Origin: Trueperaceae bacterium
Lineage (GTDB): Bacteria > Deinococcota > Deinococci > Deinococcales > Trueperaceae
DNA: 64,000 nt
Assembly (NCBI GenBank): GCA_011390455.1
Contig: JAABSI010000001.1
Span: 1 to 64,000 of the forward strand
Reading direction: 5' to 3'
In this document: piece after piece, positions 17,530-25,795 of the stretch
Position numbering within the stretch: position 1 is the stretch's first letter
Layout of the letters: every line of letters begins with the position of its first letter
Translations under genes and position numbers: made by a program
Notes under the pieces: generated by a model
Seen by the model: only the letters and a program-made list of their open reading frames with translations
Database searches by the model: none
What the model was told of the DNA's origin: nothing

Positions 17530-18534
17530 ATGCCCACCACCGTCCGGCTCGCTGCGGTGCAGATGCGCTGGAGCGCGGCCGACTACCGCAGCGGCGAGGC
17601 GTTCGCGGCGCGCGTGCTGGACCTGAGCCGCGCGGCGGTCGCGGGCGCCGAGGGCCCGGCGCTCGTCGCCTTCCCGGAGTTGGTGGGCTTGCCGCTCCTG
17701 GCGACCGCCGCCGGGGTCTCCGAGGCGCTCGACGACGGGTTGGTCCGCGCGCTCGCCGGCTGGGCGCTCCGCGCGCCCCGGCGGTGGGCGGGCGCGGCCT
17801 GGCGCCACCGCGTCGGACCGCTCGCCGGCGCGTACGCGGCGCTCGCGCCCGAGGCCTTTGCGCTCCACCGCGACGCCTTCGCCGCGGCCGCGCGCGCCAC
17901 GGGCGCGACGGTCGTGGCGGGCAGCGCCCTCCTGCCGACCGTCGCCTTCGAGGCCGCGCGTGGGGTGCACGTCGTCGATCCCACGCCTCGGAACGTCGCG
18001 CTCGTCTTCGCGCCGAACGGCGCGCTGATCGGGCGCGCCGCGAAGGCCTACCTGACCGCCGGACTCGAGCGGCGCGTCGCCCTGCGGCCGGGCGGCGTCG
18101 CGGACCTGCCGGTCCTGGGCACGCCGGTCGGCCGCGTCGCCGTCGCGGTGTGCCTCGACGCCTGGTACCACCACGTGCTCGAGCGCTTCGACGGCCTGGG
18201 CGCCCAGATCGTGGTGCAACCCTCGGCCAACGATGCCCCGTGGCGGCGGCCTTGGCCGCCCGATCCGCGCCGTACCGAGGAGGACGCCTGGCTCGAGCTC
18301 GGCCTCCGGGCCGGCCTCCAGGGCCGGGTCGCGCTGCGCTACGGCGTCAACCCGATGCTGGTGGGCGATCTGCCGCCGCTCGCGCCCCGCGGCCGCTCGG
18401 CGATCGTCGCGCGCGTCGCCGCCGGCGCGGCCGACGAGGGCGTGAAGGGGTGGGGTCCCGGGATCCTGGCCCTCGCGTCGGACGCGGACCAGGAGGCGAT
18501 CGTCGCGGTCGACGTCGCGCATCCGGACGACTGA
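17530..18534 (+). CDS. Carbon-nitrogen hydrolase (nitrilase superfamily)
   Basis: 334 residues with the three catalytic residues in family context: Glu50 (FPELVG), Lys172 (AKAYLTAGLE) and Cys208 (VCLDAWYHH). The N-terminus VRLAAVQMRW is typical. The stretch around VQPSANDAPWRRPWPPDPRRTEEDAWLELGL contains the Asn/Ala seen after the Cys strand in amidase branches. The superfamily cleaves amides, nitriles or N-carbamoyl groups in the cytoplasm. I cannot choose the substrate, and no neighbour suggests one. It probably has a leaderless start (TACGCT 6 nt upstream, no SD). Confidence 0.88.
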   Translation: MPTTVRLAAVQMRWSAADYRSGEAFAARVLDLSRAAVAGAEGPALVAFPELVGLPLLATAAGVSEALDDGLVRALAGWALRAPRRWAGAAWRHRVGPLAGAYAALAPEAFALHRDAFAAAARATGATVVAGSALLPTVAFEAARGVHVVDPTPRNVALVFAPNGALIGRAAKAYLTAGLERRVALRPGGVADLPVLGTPVGRVAVAVCLDAWYHHVLERFDGLGAQIVVQPSANDAPWRRPWPPDPRRTEEDAWLELGLRAGLQGRVALRYGVNPMLVGDLPPLAPRGRSAIVARVAAGAADEGVKGWGPGILALASDADQEAIVAVDVAHPDD

Positions 18535-18612
18535 CGGGCCCGGTGCGGCTCCGCGCACCCGCCGACGTGCGCCGACGACGTCCGCAGCGTGAGCGCCGCG
18601 CCGGGCCCCTGG

Positions 18613-18618
18613 TAGCAT
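18613..18618 (+). promoter_or_regulatory. Leaderless -10 box for DUF4388 gene
   Basis: TAGCAT, then 7 nt, then GTG 18626. The box overlaps an ATG at 18617 that would otherwise look like the start. Confidence 0.55.
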
Positions 18619-18625
18619 GCCGGAC

Positions 18626-19456
18626 GTGACCGGCACGCTCGGCCTCTTCTCGCTCGTCGACCTGTTCCAACTGCTCGCCGCCTCCGGGCGGACGGGCCGG
18701 TTGGCCGTGCAGCACCCGCTCGGCCGGGCACGGGTGTACTTCGAGAAGGGGCAAGCGCGCCACGCCGAGTTCGGAGCGTTGGAGGGCGAGGCCGCCGTCG
18801 AAGCGTTGTTCGCCGACGAACGCGGCACCTTCGCCTTCACGGCGGGGCTCCCGGCCCCGCGCGTCTCGATCGAAGGGTCGACCGAGGGGCTGCTCCTCGA
18901 CGTCCTGCGCCGTGGGGACGAGCGCCGCCGCGACGACCCGGAGGGCGATGCCGCCCCGCCGCGCGACGTCGTGCCGTACGCGCCCGAGACCGCCCTGCCG
19001 GTGGGGCTGCCGCTCGCCGAGCTCGAGCGCCGCGTCCTGGCGGCCGTCAACGGCCATTGGACCGCCGCGCGCATCGCCGAGGAACTCGACGTCGACGAAC
19101 GCTCGGTCCGACAAGTGGTCGGGCGCTTGGTGCAGGTCGGCTCGCTGAAGCTGCGCGCCCGGCGACCCCGCACCGCCCAGCTGGTGGTGCGCCTCGCCTC
19201 GGGCCGGCTCCCCGACGGCGCCGTCGGCGTCGATGCCGGCATCGTCCGCGCGTGGAACGAGACGGTGGGCACCGCCGTGCGCTTCGTGGCGCTGCGGCGC
19301 GACGACGGCCGCGCGATCGCGGTCCCCCTCGCCCCCGTGGACGGGGCGGGGCCCTACCTGCACGTGCCTCGGGCCACGCTCCTGCGGCTGGACCTGCGGG
19401 TCGACGACGCGCTCCTCGCGCGGCCGCACGTGCCCGAGCGCTGGGGCTCCTCGTGA
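18626..19456 (+). CDS. DUF4388 domain protein with winged-helix-like segment
   Basis: 276 residues from GTG 18626; an in-frame ATG at 18617 is part of the -10 box and gives only three more residues. The N-terminal ~100 residues are DUF4388: GTLGLFSLVDLFQLLAASGRTGRLAV, then YFEKGQARHAEFGALEGEAAVEALF. Such domains occur in PatA-like and signalling proteins, and their exact role is unknown. A Pro/Asp-rich linker precedes a helical segment near 135-175 (LERRVLAAVNGHWTAARIAEELDVDERSVRQVVGRLVQVGSLKL) that looks like a winged helix. The last ~80 residues are a small beta-rich module. Coupled to trmB by a GTGA overlap. Confidence 0.85.
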   Translation: MTGTLGLFSLVDLFQLLAASGRTGRLAVQHPLGRARVYFEKGQARHAEFGALEGEAAVEALFADERGTFAFTAGLPAPRVSIEGSTEGLLLDVLRRGDERRRDDPEGDAAPPRDVVPYAPETALPVGLPLAELERRVLAAVNGHWTAARIAEELDVDERSVRQVVGRLVQVGSLKLRARRPRTAQLVVRLASGRLPDGAVGVDAGIVRAWNETVGTAVRFVALRRDDGRAIAVPLAPVDGAGPYLHVPRATLLRLDLRVDDALLARPHVPERWGSS

Positions 19457-20466
19457 CCCAGATCGCGCCCGACGTCGCGGGCCCGCCCCCGTACGCACCG
19501 CCCATCGATGCGGTGCTCCTGCCGTGGCGCCGCTTGGCGCACCCGGTCGATTGGGCCGCCGCGTTCGGTCGCCGCGCTCCGCTCCACCTGGAGGTCGGCT
19601 TCGGCGACGGCCGCTTCACCGCCCGCCGCGCGCTCGCGGAGCCCGACGCCGACTTCGTCGGTCTGGAGGTCTCGGGCACCAGCGTGCTGCGCGCTTGGCG
19701 GCGCATGCGCCGCGACGGCGTGCAGAACGTCCGGCTGCTCAAGGCCCCGGCCGAGGTCGCGGTGCGCCAGCTGTTCGGCCCGGGCGCGCTCGCCTCGATC
19801 ACCGTGAACTTCCCCGACCCCTGGCCCAAGGACCGGCACGAGCATCACCGTCTGCTGCGGGTGCCGTTCTTCCGGCTGGCCGCGAGCCGCCTGGCGCCCG
19901 GCGGCGAGATCCGCCTGGCCTCCGACCATGAGCCGTACGTCGCCTTCGCGGTCGCCGAGGCCGAGCGCTCGCAGGTCGCCCGCCGCGAGCCGCGCGACCC
20001 GCCGCCCGAGGTCTTCGAGACCAAGTACGCCCTCAAGTGGCGCGGCCAAGGGAAGCCGCTGTACTACGAGGTCTTCGTCCTGGACGGTACCGACGTGCCG
20101 TACGTCCCCCCGATCGTGAGGAGCGACCCCATGCCGCACGCCCTGCTGACCGGCGCTCTGCCGACCGACGCCCCTCCCTTCGAGAAGATCGTGGTGCCGG
20201 CCGAGGGCGGTCACGTGGTCGTGCACGAGGCCGCGCGCGCGCTCGGCCGCGACGACCGCTGGCTGTTCCGCGTCACCATCGACGAGGGCGAGCTGATCCA
20301 GCAGCTCCTCGTGGTCGCTCAGCGACGCTCCGAGGGCGAGCTGATCGTGCGTCTGGAGTCCTTCGGCGACCCGCTCGTGACCCCGGCGGCACGGGCCGCG
20401 GTCGCGGCGGTGACCGACTGGCTCGAGGGCGTCGTGGGGTTGCGCGTGTCCGCGCGCAACTACTGA
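19453..20466 (+). CDS. trmB: tRNA (guanine-N7)-methyltransferase TrmB with C-terminal extension
   Basis: 337 residues, versus ~215-240 for most TrmB. The SAM site LEVGFGDGRF is at ~46-55 and the catalytic/tRNA region NFPDPWPKDRHEHHRLL at ~119-135, with GGEIRLASDHEPYVAFA after it and FETKYALKWRGQGKPLYYEVF closing the core. It methylates G46 of tRNA using S-adenosylmethionine. Residues ~225-337 form an additional domain (FEKIVVPAEGGHVVVHEAARALGRDDRWLFRVTIDEGELIQQLLV...) whose function I do not know; long TrmB forms are described in Deinococcus-Thermus and other thermophiles. GTG start 19453 overlaps the preceding stop. Confidence 0.95.
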   Translation: MTQIAPDVAGPPPYAPPIDAVLLPWRRLAHPVDWAAAFGRRAPLHLEVGFGDGRFTARRALAEPDADFVGLEVSGTSVLRAWRRMRRDGVQNVRLLKAPAEVAVRQLFGPGALASITVNFPDPWPKDRHEHHRLLRVPFFRLAASRLAPGGEIRLASDHEPYVAFAVAEAERSQVARREPRDPPPEVFETKYALKWRGQGKPLYYEVFVLDGTDVPYVPPIVRSDPMPHALLTGALPTDAPPFEKIVVPAEGGHVVVHEAARALGRDDRWLFRVTIDEGELIQQLLVVAQRRSEGELIVRLESFGDPLVTPAARAAVAAVTDWLEGVVGLRVSARNY

Positions 20467-20472
20467 GCGCGC

Positions 20473-21240
20473 GTGGCGCATCCGTTGGACCTACAGGCGT
20501 TCGAGCGCGGCCCGCTCGCCGCGCCGCACGGCTTCTCGCCGCGATCGGGCGGCGTGAGCGGCGCCCCGTACGCCTCGCTGAACCTCGGCGCGTCCGTGGG
20601 CGACGCGGCGCCCGCGGTCGCCGAGAACCGCCGCCGGGTCCGCGCGGCGTTCGGGGTGCCCGAGGAGCGCTGGATGACGGCGAGCCAGGTGCACGGCGCG
20701 CAGGTGCGGGTCGCGGGACGCGATCCCGCTGGCGCCGAGGGGGACGCCCTCGTCGCCGACGATCCGGCCTGGGCGCTCGCGATCTCCGCGGCCGACTGCC
20801 TGCCCGTGCTGCTCCTCGACGCGCGCACCGGCGCCGTCGGGGCCGCGCACGCCGGCTGGCGCGGCGCCGTCGCCGGGGTGGTGGGCGCCACCCTGGAGGC
20901 CATGGCGGCGCGCTACGGCACGGCGGCCGGCGACGTGCGGGCGTGGCTCGGCCCCGCGATCCAGGGCGCGTGCTACCAGGTCGGTCCGGAGGTCGTCGAC
21001 GCGGCGATCGCGGCGGGTGCGCCCGAGGAGGCGGTGCGTCCCGACCCGGGCGCGGCCGGGCGGTGGCGCTTCGACGTGCCCGCGCTCGTGCGCGCCCAGC
21101 TGCTCGCGGCCGGTGTGCCTGCGGCGGCGGTCGCGGTGAGCGCCACGTGCACGCATTGCGCGGCCGACCGCTGCTTCTCGCACCGGCGCGACGCCGGCCG
21201 CACCGGCCGCCACTGGGCCGTGCTGCGCTCGCCCGGGTAG
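20473..21240 (+). CDS. pgeF: Laccase-domain protein PgeF/YfiH (purine nucleoside phosphorylase/peptidoglycan editing)
   Basis: 255 residues from GTG 20473, 6 bp after trmB. The family fingerprint is complete: HGFSPRSGGVSGAPYASLNLG, SQVHGAQV (His74), AADCLPVLL (Cys109), AAHAGWRG (His126), WLGPAIQGACYQVG and a Cys-rich C-terminus SATCTHCAADRCFSHRRDAGRTGRHWAVL. The zinc ligands/active site are His74, Cys109 and His126. Family members remove wrongly incorporated L-Ser from UDP-MurNAc precursors (E. coli) or phosphorolyse adenosine and inosine. Which activity dominates here is unknown. Confidence 0.93.
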   Translation: MAHPLDLQAFERGPLAAPHGFSPRSGGVSGAPYASLNLGASVGDAAPAVAENRRRVRAAFGVPEERWMTASQVHGAQVRVAGRDPAGAEGDALVADDPAWALAISAADCLPVLLLDARTGAVGAAHAGWRGAVAGVVGATLEAMAARYGTAAGDVRAWLGPAIQGACYQVGPEVVDAAIAAGAPEEAVRPDPGAAGRWRFDVPALVRAQLLAAGVPAAAVAVSATCTHCAADRCFSHRRDAGRTGRHWAVLRSPG

Positions 21241-21307
21241 GCCCGATCGGGGCGCGGTCGGTGCCCGGCCGCGCGCGCCGGACGCATGCGGGCGCTCGCG
21301 GCCCGGG

Positions 21308-21313
21308 TACCAT
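21308..21313 (+). promoter_or_regulatory. Leaderless -10 box for mazG
   Basis: TACCAT, 7 nt, ATG 21321; no SD in the gap. It lies in the 80-bp interval after pgeF and starts a new transcription unit. Confidence 0.6.
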
Positions 21314-21320
21314 GCCGTCC

Positions 21321-21947
21321 ATGAATCGACTGCTCGAGACGATGCGGCGCCTGCGGGCCCCGGGCGGATGCCCCTGGGACCAGGAGCAGACCCACGAGAG
21401 CCTCCGGCCGTACCTCCTCGAGGAGGCCGCCGAGGCGGTCGACGCCATGGCCTCCGGCGACGCGGCGCACCTGGCCGAGGAGCTCGGCGACGTGCTGCTG
21501 CAGGTCGCGTTCCATGCGGTGATCGGTGAGGAGGAGGGGCGCTTCGGGTACGGCGACGTGGAGGACGCGATCGTCGAGAAGCTCGTCCGCCGCCACCCGC
21601 ACGTGTTCGGCGACGTGGCGGTGGCGGACTCGGGCGAGGTCGTGCGCAACTGGCAGGCGATCAAGGCGGGCGAGCGCGGCGGCGCGCCGCGCTCGCCCGC
21701 CGAGCGCGTGCCGCGATCGTTGCCGGCGCTCCGCCGCGCGGCCGACCTCGGCTCGGCGCTCGAATGGCGCGCCGCGCCCGAGTTGGGGCGGCGCGCGCTC
21801 GCCGACGTCGCCGCGGACCCGGACGCGTTGGCGCCGGCGTTGCTCGCGCTCGCGCAGGCCGCCGCCGACGCCGGCCTCGACCCGGAGCTGCTGTTGCGCG
21901 ACCACGTCGACGAGCGGGCGCGCGCCGCGGCCGACGCGGACGCATGA
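21321..21947 (+). CDS. mazG: Nucleoside triphosphate pyrophosphohydrolase MazG
   Basis: 208 residues, shorter than E. coli MazG (263). The N-terminal MazG domain is complete: LRAPGGCPWDQEQTHESLRPYLLEEAAEAVDAM, then LAEELGDVLLQVAFHA, giving the metal-binding E34/E35/E38 and E53/E54/D57 pattern, and VRRHPHVFGD and WQAIKAGER of the typical inter-domain region. The C-terminal domain is reduced. It hydrolyses NTPs to NMP and PPi, limiting mutagenic or (p)ppGpp-related nucleotides. It is followed at 16 bp by a Nudix hydrolase of related housekeeping role. Confidence 0.94.
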   Translation: MNRLLETMRRLRAPGGCPWDQEQTHESLRPYLLEEAAEAVDAMASGDAAHLAEELGDVLLQVAFHAVIGEEEGRFGYGDVEDAIVEKLVRRHPHVFGDVAVADSGEVVRNWQAIKAGERGGAPRSPAERVPRSLPALRRAADLGSALEWRAAPELGRRALADVAADPDALAPALLALAQAAADAGLDPELLLRDHVDERARAAADADA

Positions 21948-21963
21948 AGCGGAGGGTCTTGGG

Positions 21964-22536
21964 GTGACCGGCTGGAGGATCGAGGACGTGGCGCGCGCGG
22001 TCGCGGTGCCGGGCCGGAGGCTCGAGCTCGCCGGCCACGGTCGCGCCGCGATCCTGGTGCCGGTCCTCGAGACCCCCGAGGGGCTGGAGTTGCTCTTCAC
22101 GGTGCGGGCTGCCGGGCTCGTGCGCCACGCGGGCCAGGTCGCCTTCCCCGGCGGTCGGCTGGAACCGGGGGAGGACGTCGTGGCCGCCGCGCTCCGCGAG
22201 GCGGAGGAGGAGGTCGGGCTCCGCGTCGCGCCGGACGACGTCCTGGGGACCCTGGAGGATCGGGCCTCGCCCTTCGGCCTCGTCGCCACCCCGGTGGTCG
22301 CGCGGGTCGCCTGGCCGGTGCCCTTGCGCCTCGACCCGGGCGAGGTCGCCGGTGCCTTCACGCTGCCGCTCGCGGAGCTTGCGGCGTGCCGGCCCACGCT
22401 GGAGGAGCGCCTCCTTGATGGGGTCGTCCGGCAGCTGTACCGCTACCGGATCGGGGCGCACGAGGTGTGGGGGTTGACGGGCAACGTCGTCCGCGAGCTG
22501 CTCGACCGGCTCGCCGGGCGCGAGGCGGCGGCGTGA
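21964..22536 (+). CDS. Nudix hydrolase, probable CoA diphosphatase (NudL/UPF0035 type)
   Basis: 190 residues from GTG 21964 with GGAGGG ~7 nt upstream. The Nudix box is perfect at 64-86 (G, x5, E70, x7, REAEEEVGL). The preceding FTVRAAGLVRHAGQVAFPGG matches the UPF0035 signature that marks CoA pyrophosphatases (NudL/Pcd1), which cut CoA and its derivatives to 4'-phosphopantetheine and 3',5'-ADP. The C-terminal HEVWGLTGNVVRELL also fits this group. It overlaps the ATP-cone kinase gene by 4 bp (GTGA). Confidence 0.9.
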   Translation: MTGWRIEDVARAVAVPGRRLELAGHGRAAILVPVLETPEGLELLFTVRAAGLVRHAGQVAFPGGRLEPGEDVVAAALREAEEEVGLRVAPDDVLGTLEDRASPFGLVATPVVARVAWPVPLRLDPGEVAGAFTLPLAELAACRPTLEERLLDGVVRQLYRYRIGAHEVWGLTGNVVRELLDRLAGREAAA

Positions 22537-23978
22537 AGCGGCGCGACCTCCGCATCGTCGACGGCGATCGGCGCCACCCCTTCGGCCTGGGGCCGCTCGT
22601 GGAGTCGCTGCAAGCCGCCGGGGTCGCGACCGACCAGGCCATGCGGATCGCGCTCGACGTCGAGAAGCACTACCGCCAACGGGGCGAAAAGAGCGTGTCG
22701 CTCGTGGAGTTGATGGCGCGCCTCGGCCGGTCGGCCGGCGCCGAGGCCGGTGCGGAGGCCGCCGAGGCACTCGCGCGCCAGACCCCGCCGTTCGTCGGCC
22801 TGGAGGTCGTCGGCACCGAGGGGCGACGCGACCCCTTCTCGCGCCGCCGCTTGGCCGCGTCGCTCGAGAAGCTCGGCCTCGGCTTCAAGGAGGCGCACGG
22901 GGTGGTGCGCCAGGTGGAGTTGGGGTTGCGCGCCGACGGGCGCCGCGAGGTGCCGCAGCGCGAGCTGTTCCAGCGCGTCGCCTCGGCGCTCGAGGCCCGC
23001 TACGGACGCGACGTGCGCGCGCGCTACGAGGCGGCCCTCGCGCTCGCGGCCGAGCTGGTGGTCGTCGAGGAGGGGCGCTCGGCGGGGCTGCCCTTCTCCC
23101 GCGGGGTGCTCGCCCAGTCGCTGTTGGCGGTCGGCCTCGACCCCGAGCTGTCGCATCGCCTGGCGCGGCGCACCGAGGACCAGCTGTGGCGGCTGGGGGT
23201 CGCCGAGGTGCGCCCCGAGCGGGTGCGCGCCCTGGTGCGCCGGCTCGTGCACGAGGAGGCCGGCGAGGAGTTCGCGCGTCGCTACGATCTGCTGCGCGCC
23301 CTGCGCCGCTCCCAGCGGCCGGTGATCGTCCTCGTCGCCGGCGCGGCGGGCGTCGGCAAGTCCGTGCTCGCCGCCGAGCTCGGGTACCGACTCGGCATCC
23401 CGCGCGTCGTGTCCACCGACAGCGTGCGGCAGGCGCTGCGGTCCTTGATCAGCCCCGAGCTCAGCCCGGTGCTCCACGCCTCGAGCTACGCGGCCTGGCG
23501 CGCCGAGCTGCTGCCCGAACAGGTCGCGACCGCGAAGCCCAAGCGCAAGCGCGTCGTGCGGGGGTTCCAGGCGCAAGTGCACCAGATGGGGACGGCGATC
23601 GACGCGATCATCGGTCGGCACCTCACCGAAGGGACGTCGCTGGTCATCGAGGGGACGCACCTGGTCCCCGGGCTGTCGCCGCGCGTGGGGTTCGATGCGG
23701 CGCTGGTCGCGGAGCTCGTGCTCGCCGTGCCCGACGAGGCCGACCACCGCGAGAACTTCGGGCGGCGCGAGGCGCGGGCGAAGGGGCGACCGAGCGACGA
23801 GTACCTCGAGCACTTCACCGAGATCCGCATGATCCAGGAGTTCGTCGTCCGGCAGGCCGGGCGCGAGGGGGTGCCGGTGGTCGACACGGCCGACCTCGAT
23901 CGGGCCGTCGAGCGTGCGGTGGACGTCGTGCTCGACGCGCTGGCGGCGGAGGAGGCCGAGGCGCCCGCCGGGGCGTGA
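22533..23978 (+). CDS. 2-phosphoglycerate-kinase-like P-loop protein with three ATP-cone domains
   Basis: 481 residues. Three ATP-cone-like regulatory modules appear in tandem at ~5-66 (IVDGDRRHPFGLGPLVESL), ~91-160 (VVGTEGRRDPFSRRRLAASL) and ~176-255 (LPFSRGVLAQSLLAVGL). A kinase domain follows, with P-loop GAAGVGKS at 270-277, the STDSVRQALRSL segment, and VIEGTHLVPGL. The domain resembles the archaeal 2-phosphoglycerate kinase that makes cyclic 2,3-bisphosphoglycerate precursor and has one ATP-cone. The bacterial substrate is unproven. Three cones suggest strong control by ATP/dATP level. Starts at GTG 22533 overlapping the Nudix stop. Confidence 0.82.
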   Translation: MKRRDLRIVDGDRRHPFGLGPLVESLQAAGVATDQAMRIALDVEKHYRQRGEKSVSLVELMARLGRSAGAEAGAEAAEALARQTPPFVGLEVVGTEGRRDPFSRRRLAASLEKLGLGFKEAHGVVRQVELGLRADGRREVPQRELFQRVASALEARYGRDVRARYEAALALAAELVVVEEGRSAGLPFSRGVLAQSLLAVGLDPELSHRLARRTEDQLWRLGVAEVRPERVRALVRRLVHEEAGEEFARRYDLLRALRRSQRPVIVLVAGAAGVGKSVLAAELGYRLGIPRVVSTDSVRQALRSLISPELSPVLHASSYAAWRAELLPEQVATAKPKRKRVVRGFQAQVHQMGTAIDAIIGRHLTEGTSLVIEGTHLVPGLSPRVGFDAALVAELVLAVPDEADHRENFGRREARAKGRPSDEYLEHFTEIRMIQEFVVRQAGREGVPVVDTADLDRAVERAVDVVLDALAAEEAEAPAGA

Positions 23979-24033
23979 ACGATGCCATCCCGACCTCATC
24001 GATGGGGCGTGTACGCTCGTCGGCGAGGCGCCC

Positions 24034-25020
24034 ATGACCGATCCACCGCGCGCGGACGCGCGCCCCCCCGCCATCGAGACGGTCCGGCTCACCAAGCGGT
24101 ACGGGAAGCGACCGATCGTCCGCGACCTTACCTTCCAGGTGCGCGCGGGGGAGGTGTACGCCCTGGTCGGTCCGAACGGCGCCGGGAAGACCACCGTGAT
24201 CCGGTTGGTCTCGGGGCTGGCGTTCCCTTCGTCGGGCACGGTGCGCATGCTGGGCGAGGACCCGCACGAGCGGCCCTCGGTGCGGCGCCGGTTGGGCGCC
24301 GTCGTCGAGGCTCCGGCGGCGTTCTACCCGTACCTCACCGGCCGTCGCAACCTGCGGCTCCACGGTCGCCTGGCGGGGGGCGTCCCCGAGCGCCGGATCG
24401 ACGAAGTGCTCGAACGCATGGAGCTCGCGCCCGCCGCCGACCGGCCCGTGGGCGTCTACTCGCTCGGGATGCGGCAGCGCTTGGGCGTGGCTTCGGCGCT
24501 GCTCACCCGACCGGAGGTGCTGGTGCTCGACGAACCGGCGTCGGGCATGGACCCGCTGTCGCTCCACCTCGTGCACCGGGTGCTGCGCGAGGCGGCCTCG
24601 GAGGGCACGGCGGTCTTGCTCTCGACCCACCACCTCGACGAGGTCGTCGCCTACTGCCACCACGTGGGGTTGATGGAGGAGGGCGCGCTGATCGACCAGG
24701 TCGACCTGAGCGAGCGCCGCGCGCGCCACCGCGCGCACGTCTCGGACGCTCCGACGGCGGTGGCGCTGTTGCGGGCGCAGCCCTGGGTGCGCGAGGCCCA
24801 CGCGCGCGGCGCCGAGGTCATCGTCGCGCTCACGGCCGACGATCAGGTCGCGCGGCTGGCGCCGCTGCTCGTCGGCGCGGGCATCGACGTCTTCGACCTG
24901 GGGCGCGACGTCTTCGACCTGCGCGCGCACTACCGCGAGCAGGTGGAGGCCGAGCGGGTTCGGCGGACCATGGCGGACGTGCCGGCCGTCGGGCGCCAAG
25001 GCCGCGGGGCGCGCTCGTGA
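24034..25020 (+). CDS. ABC transporter ATP-binding protein
   Basis: 328 residues. Walker A GPNGAGKTT, Q-loop region near VVEAPAAFYPYLTGRRNLRL, signature YSLGMRQRLG, Walker B VLVLDEPASGMDP and H-loop STHHLDEVV are all present. It belongs to the CcmA/DrrA-like exporter group (bacitracin/antibiotic/ABC-2 type) that works with ABC-2 permeases. About 90 residues after the H-loop form a C-terminal domain typical of these exporters. ATG 24034 follows a GAGG. A TACGCT box at 24012-24017 may be its -10. It overlaps the permease gene by 4 bp. The cargo is unknown. Confidence 0.93.
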   Translation: MTDPPRADARPPAIETVRLTKRYGKRPIVRDLTFQVRAGEVYALVGPNGAGKTTVIRLVSGLAFPSSGTVRMLGEDPHERPSVRRRLGAVVEAPAAFYPYLTGRRNLRLHGRLAGGVPERRIDEVLERMELAPAADRPVGVYSLGMRQRLGVASALLTRPEVLVLDEPASGMDPLSLHLVHRVLREAASEGTAVLLSTHHLDEVVAYCHHVGLMEEGALIDQVDLSERRARHRAHVSDAPTAVALLRAQPWVREAHARGAEVIVALTADDQVARLAPLLVGAGIDVFDLGRDVFDLRAHYREQVEAERVRRTMADVPAVGRQGRGARS

Positions 25021-25790
25021 GCGCGCTGCTGGTGATGGAGTTCGGCAAGCTGGGTCGGCTCGTGTCGGTGCGCTTCGGCCTGGTGCTGCTCGCGCTGTTC
25101 CCGATCCTGTGGGCCTACGCCCCCGGGGTGTTCGACGTCTACGGCTTCTACATCGTCTCGGGGTTCCAGGTGCCCGCGCTCGCCCTGCTCTCGAGCATGG
25201 CGTTCCTGTTGCCGCTGCTCGTGGCCATCGCGGCGAGCGAGCTGTTGGGGTTGGAGATCCAGCACGGGACGCTGCCGACCGTCCTGTTGCGGCCCGTCAC
25301 CCGCTCCCAGTGGATGCTGGCCAAGGTCCTGGTGGCAGCGGCGATCCCGTTCCTCACGCTGGCCTGGTTCTTGCTCACCTCGTTCGCCGCGGGCGCCTTC
25401 TTCGGCTTCGGCGAGTTCTTCGGCGGCACCGGGTTGGGGCGCGACGGTCTGCTCGGCGCGGGCATGATGACGCCCGCCGCCGCGCTGGGCGAGGTGCTGC
25501 GCGCCTACCTGACCGCGGCCTACGCGCTCGTGCCGGTGGCGTTGCTGTCGGTGCTGTTCGCGGTCCTGTTCATGAACGCGGCGGCCGGGGCGCTCGCCAC
25601 GCTGGCCAGCCTGATCGTGATGGAGCTGCTCGTCGTGCTCCCGTCGCTGACCCCGTACCTGCTCACCACCCAGTTGTCCGCGTACGTCGCTCCGGCCGCG
25701 GACCTCGGTTGGGTCGTCGCGCTGATCGCCTTCTACTGCGCGGCCTTCGCGGCGGCCGCCGTGATCGTCTTCGAACGCAAGGACTTCTGA
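25017..25790 (+). CDS. ABC-2 type transporter permease
   Basis: 257 residues from GTG 25017, coupled to the ATPase by GTGA. About six hydrophobic helices are visible (for example FGLVLLALFPILWAY, PALALLSSMAFLLPLLVAIAASELLGLE, VPVALLSVLFAVLF, WVVALIAFYCAAFAAAAVIVF). The ELLGLEIQHGTLPTVLLRPVTRSQWMLAKVLV segment after TM2 is the conserved ABC-2 coupling region. It ends FERKDF, a common end in this family. It forms an exporter with the preceding ATPase and is 5 bp upstream of the SPOR-domain protein. Confidence 0.9.
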   Translation: MSALLVMEFGKLGRLVSVRFGLVLLALFPILWAYAPGVFDVYGFYIVSGFQVPALALLSSMAFLLPLLVAIAASELLGLEIQHGTLPTVLLRPVTRSQWMLAKVLVAAAIPFLTLAWFLLTSFAAGAFFGFGEFFGGTGLGRDGLLGAGMMTPAAALGEVLRAYLTAAYALVPVALLSVLFAVLFMNAAAGALATLASLIVMELLVVLPSLTPYLLTTQLSAYVAPAADLGWVVALIAFYCAAFAAAAVIVFERKDF

Positions 25791-25795
25791 TCTCG

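Noticed and set aside
18541..18560. Hairpin GGTGCG/CGCACC after the nitrilase gene as a terminator
   Set aside because: Only a 6-bp stem without U tract; too weak in such GC-rich DNA.
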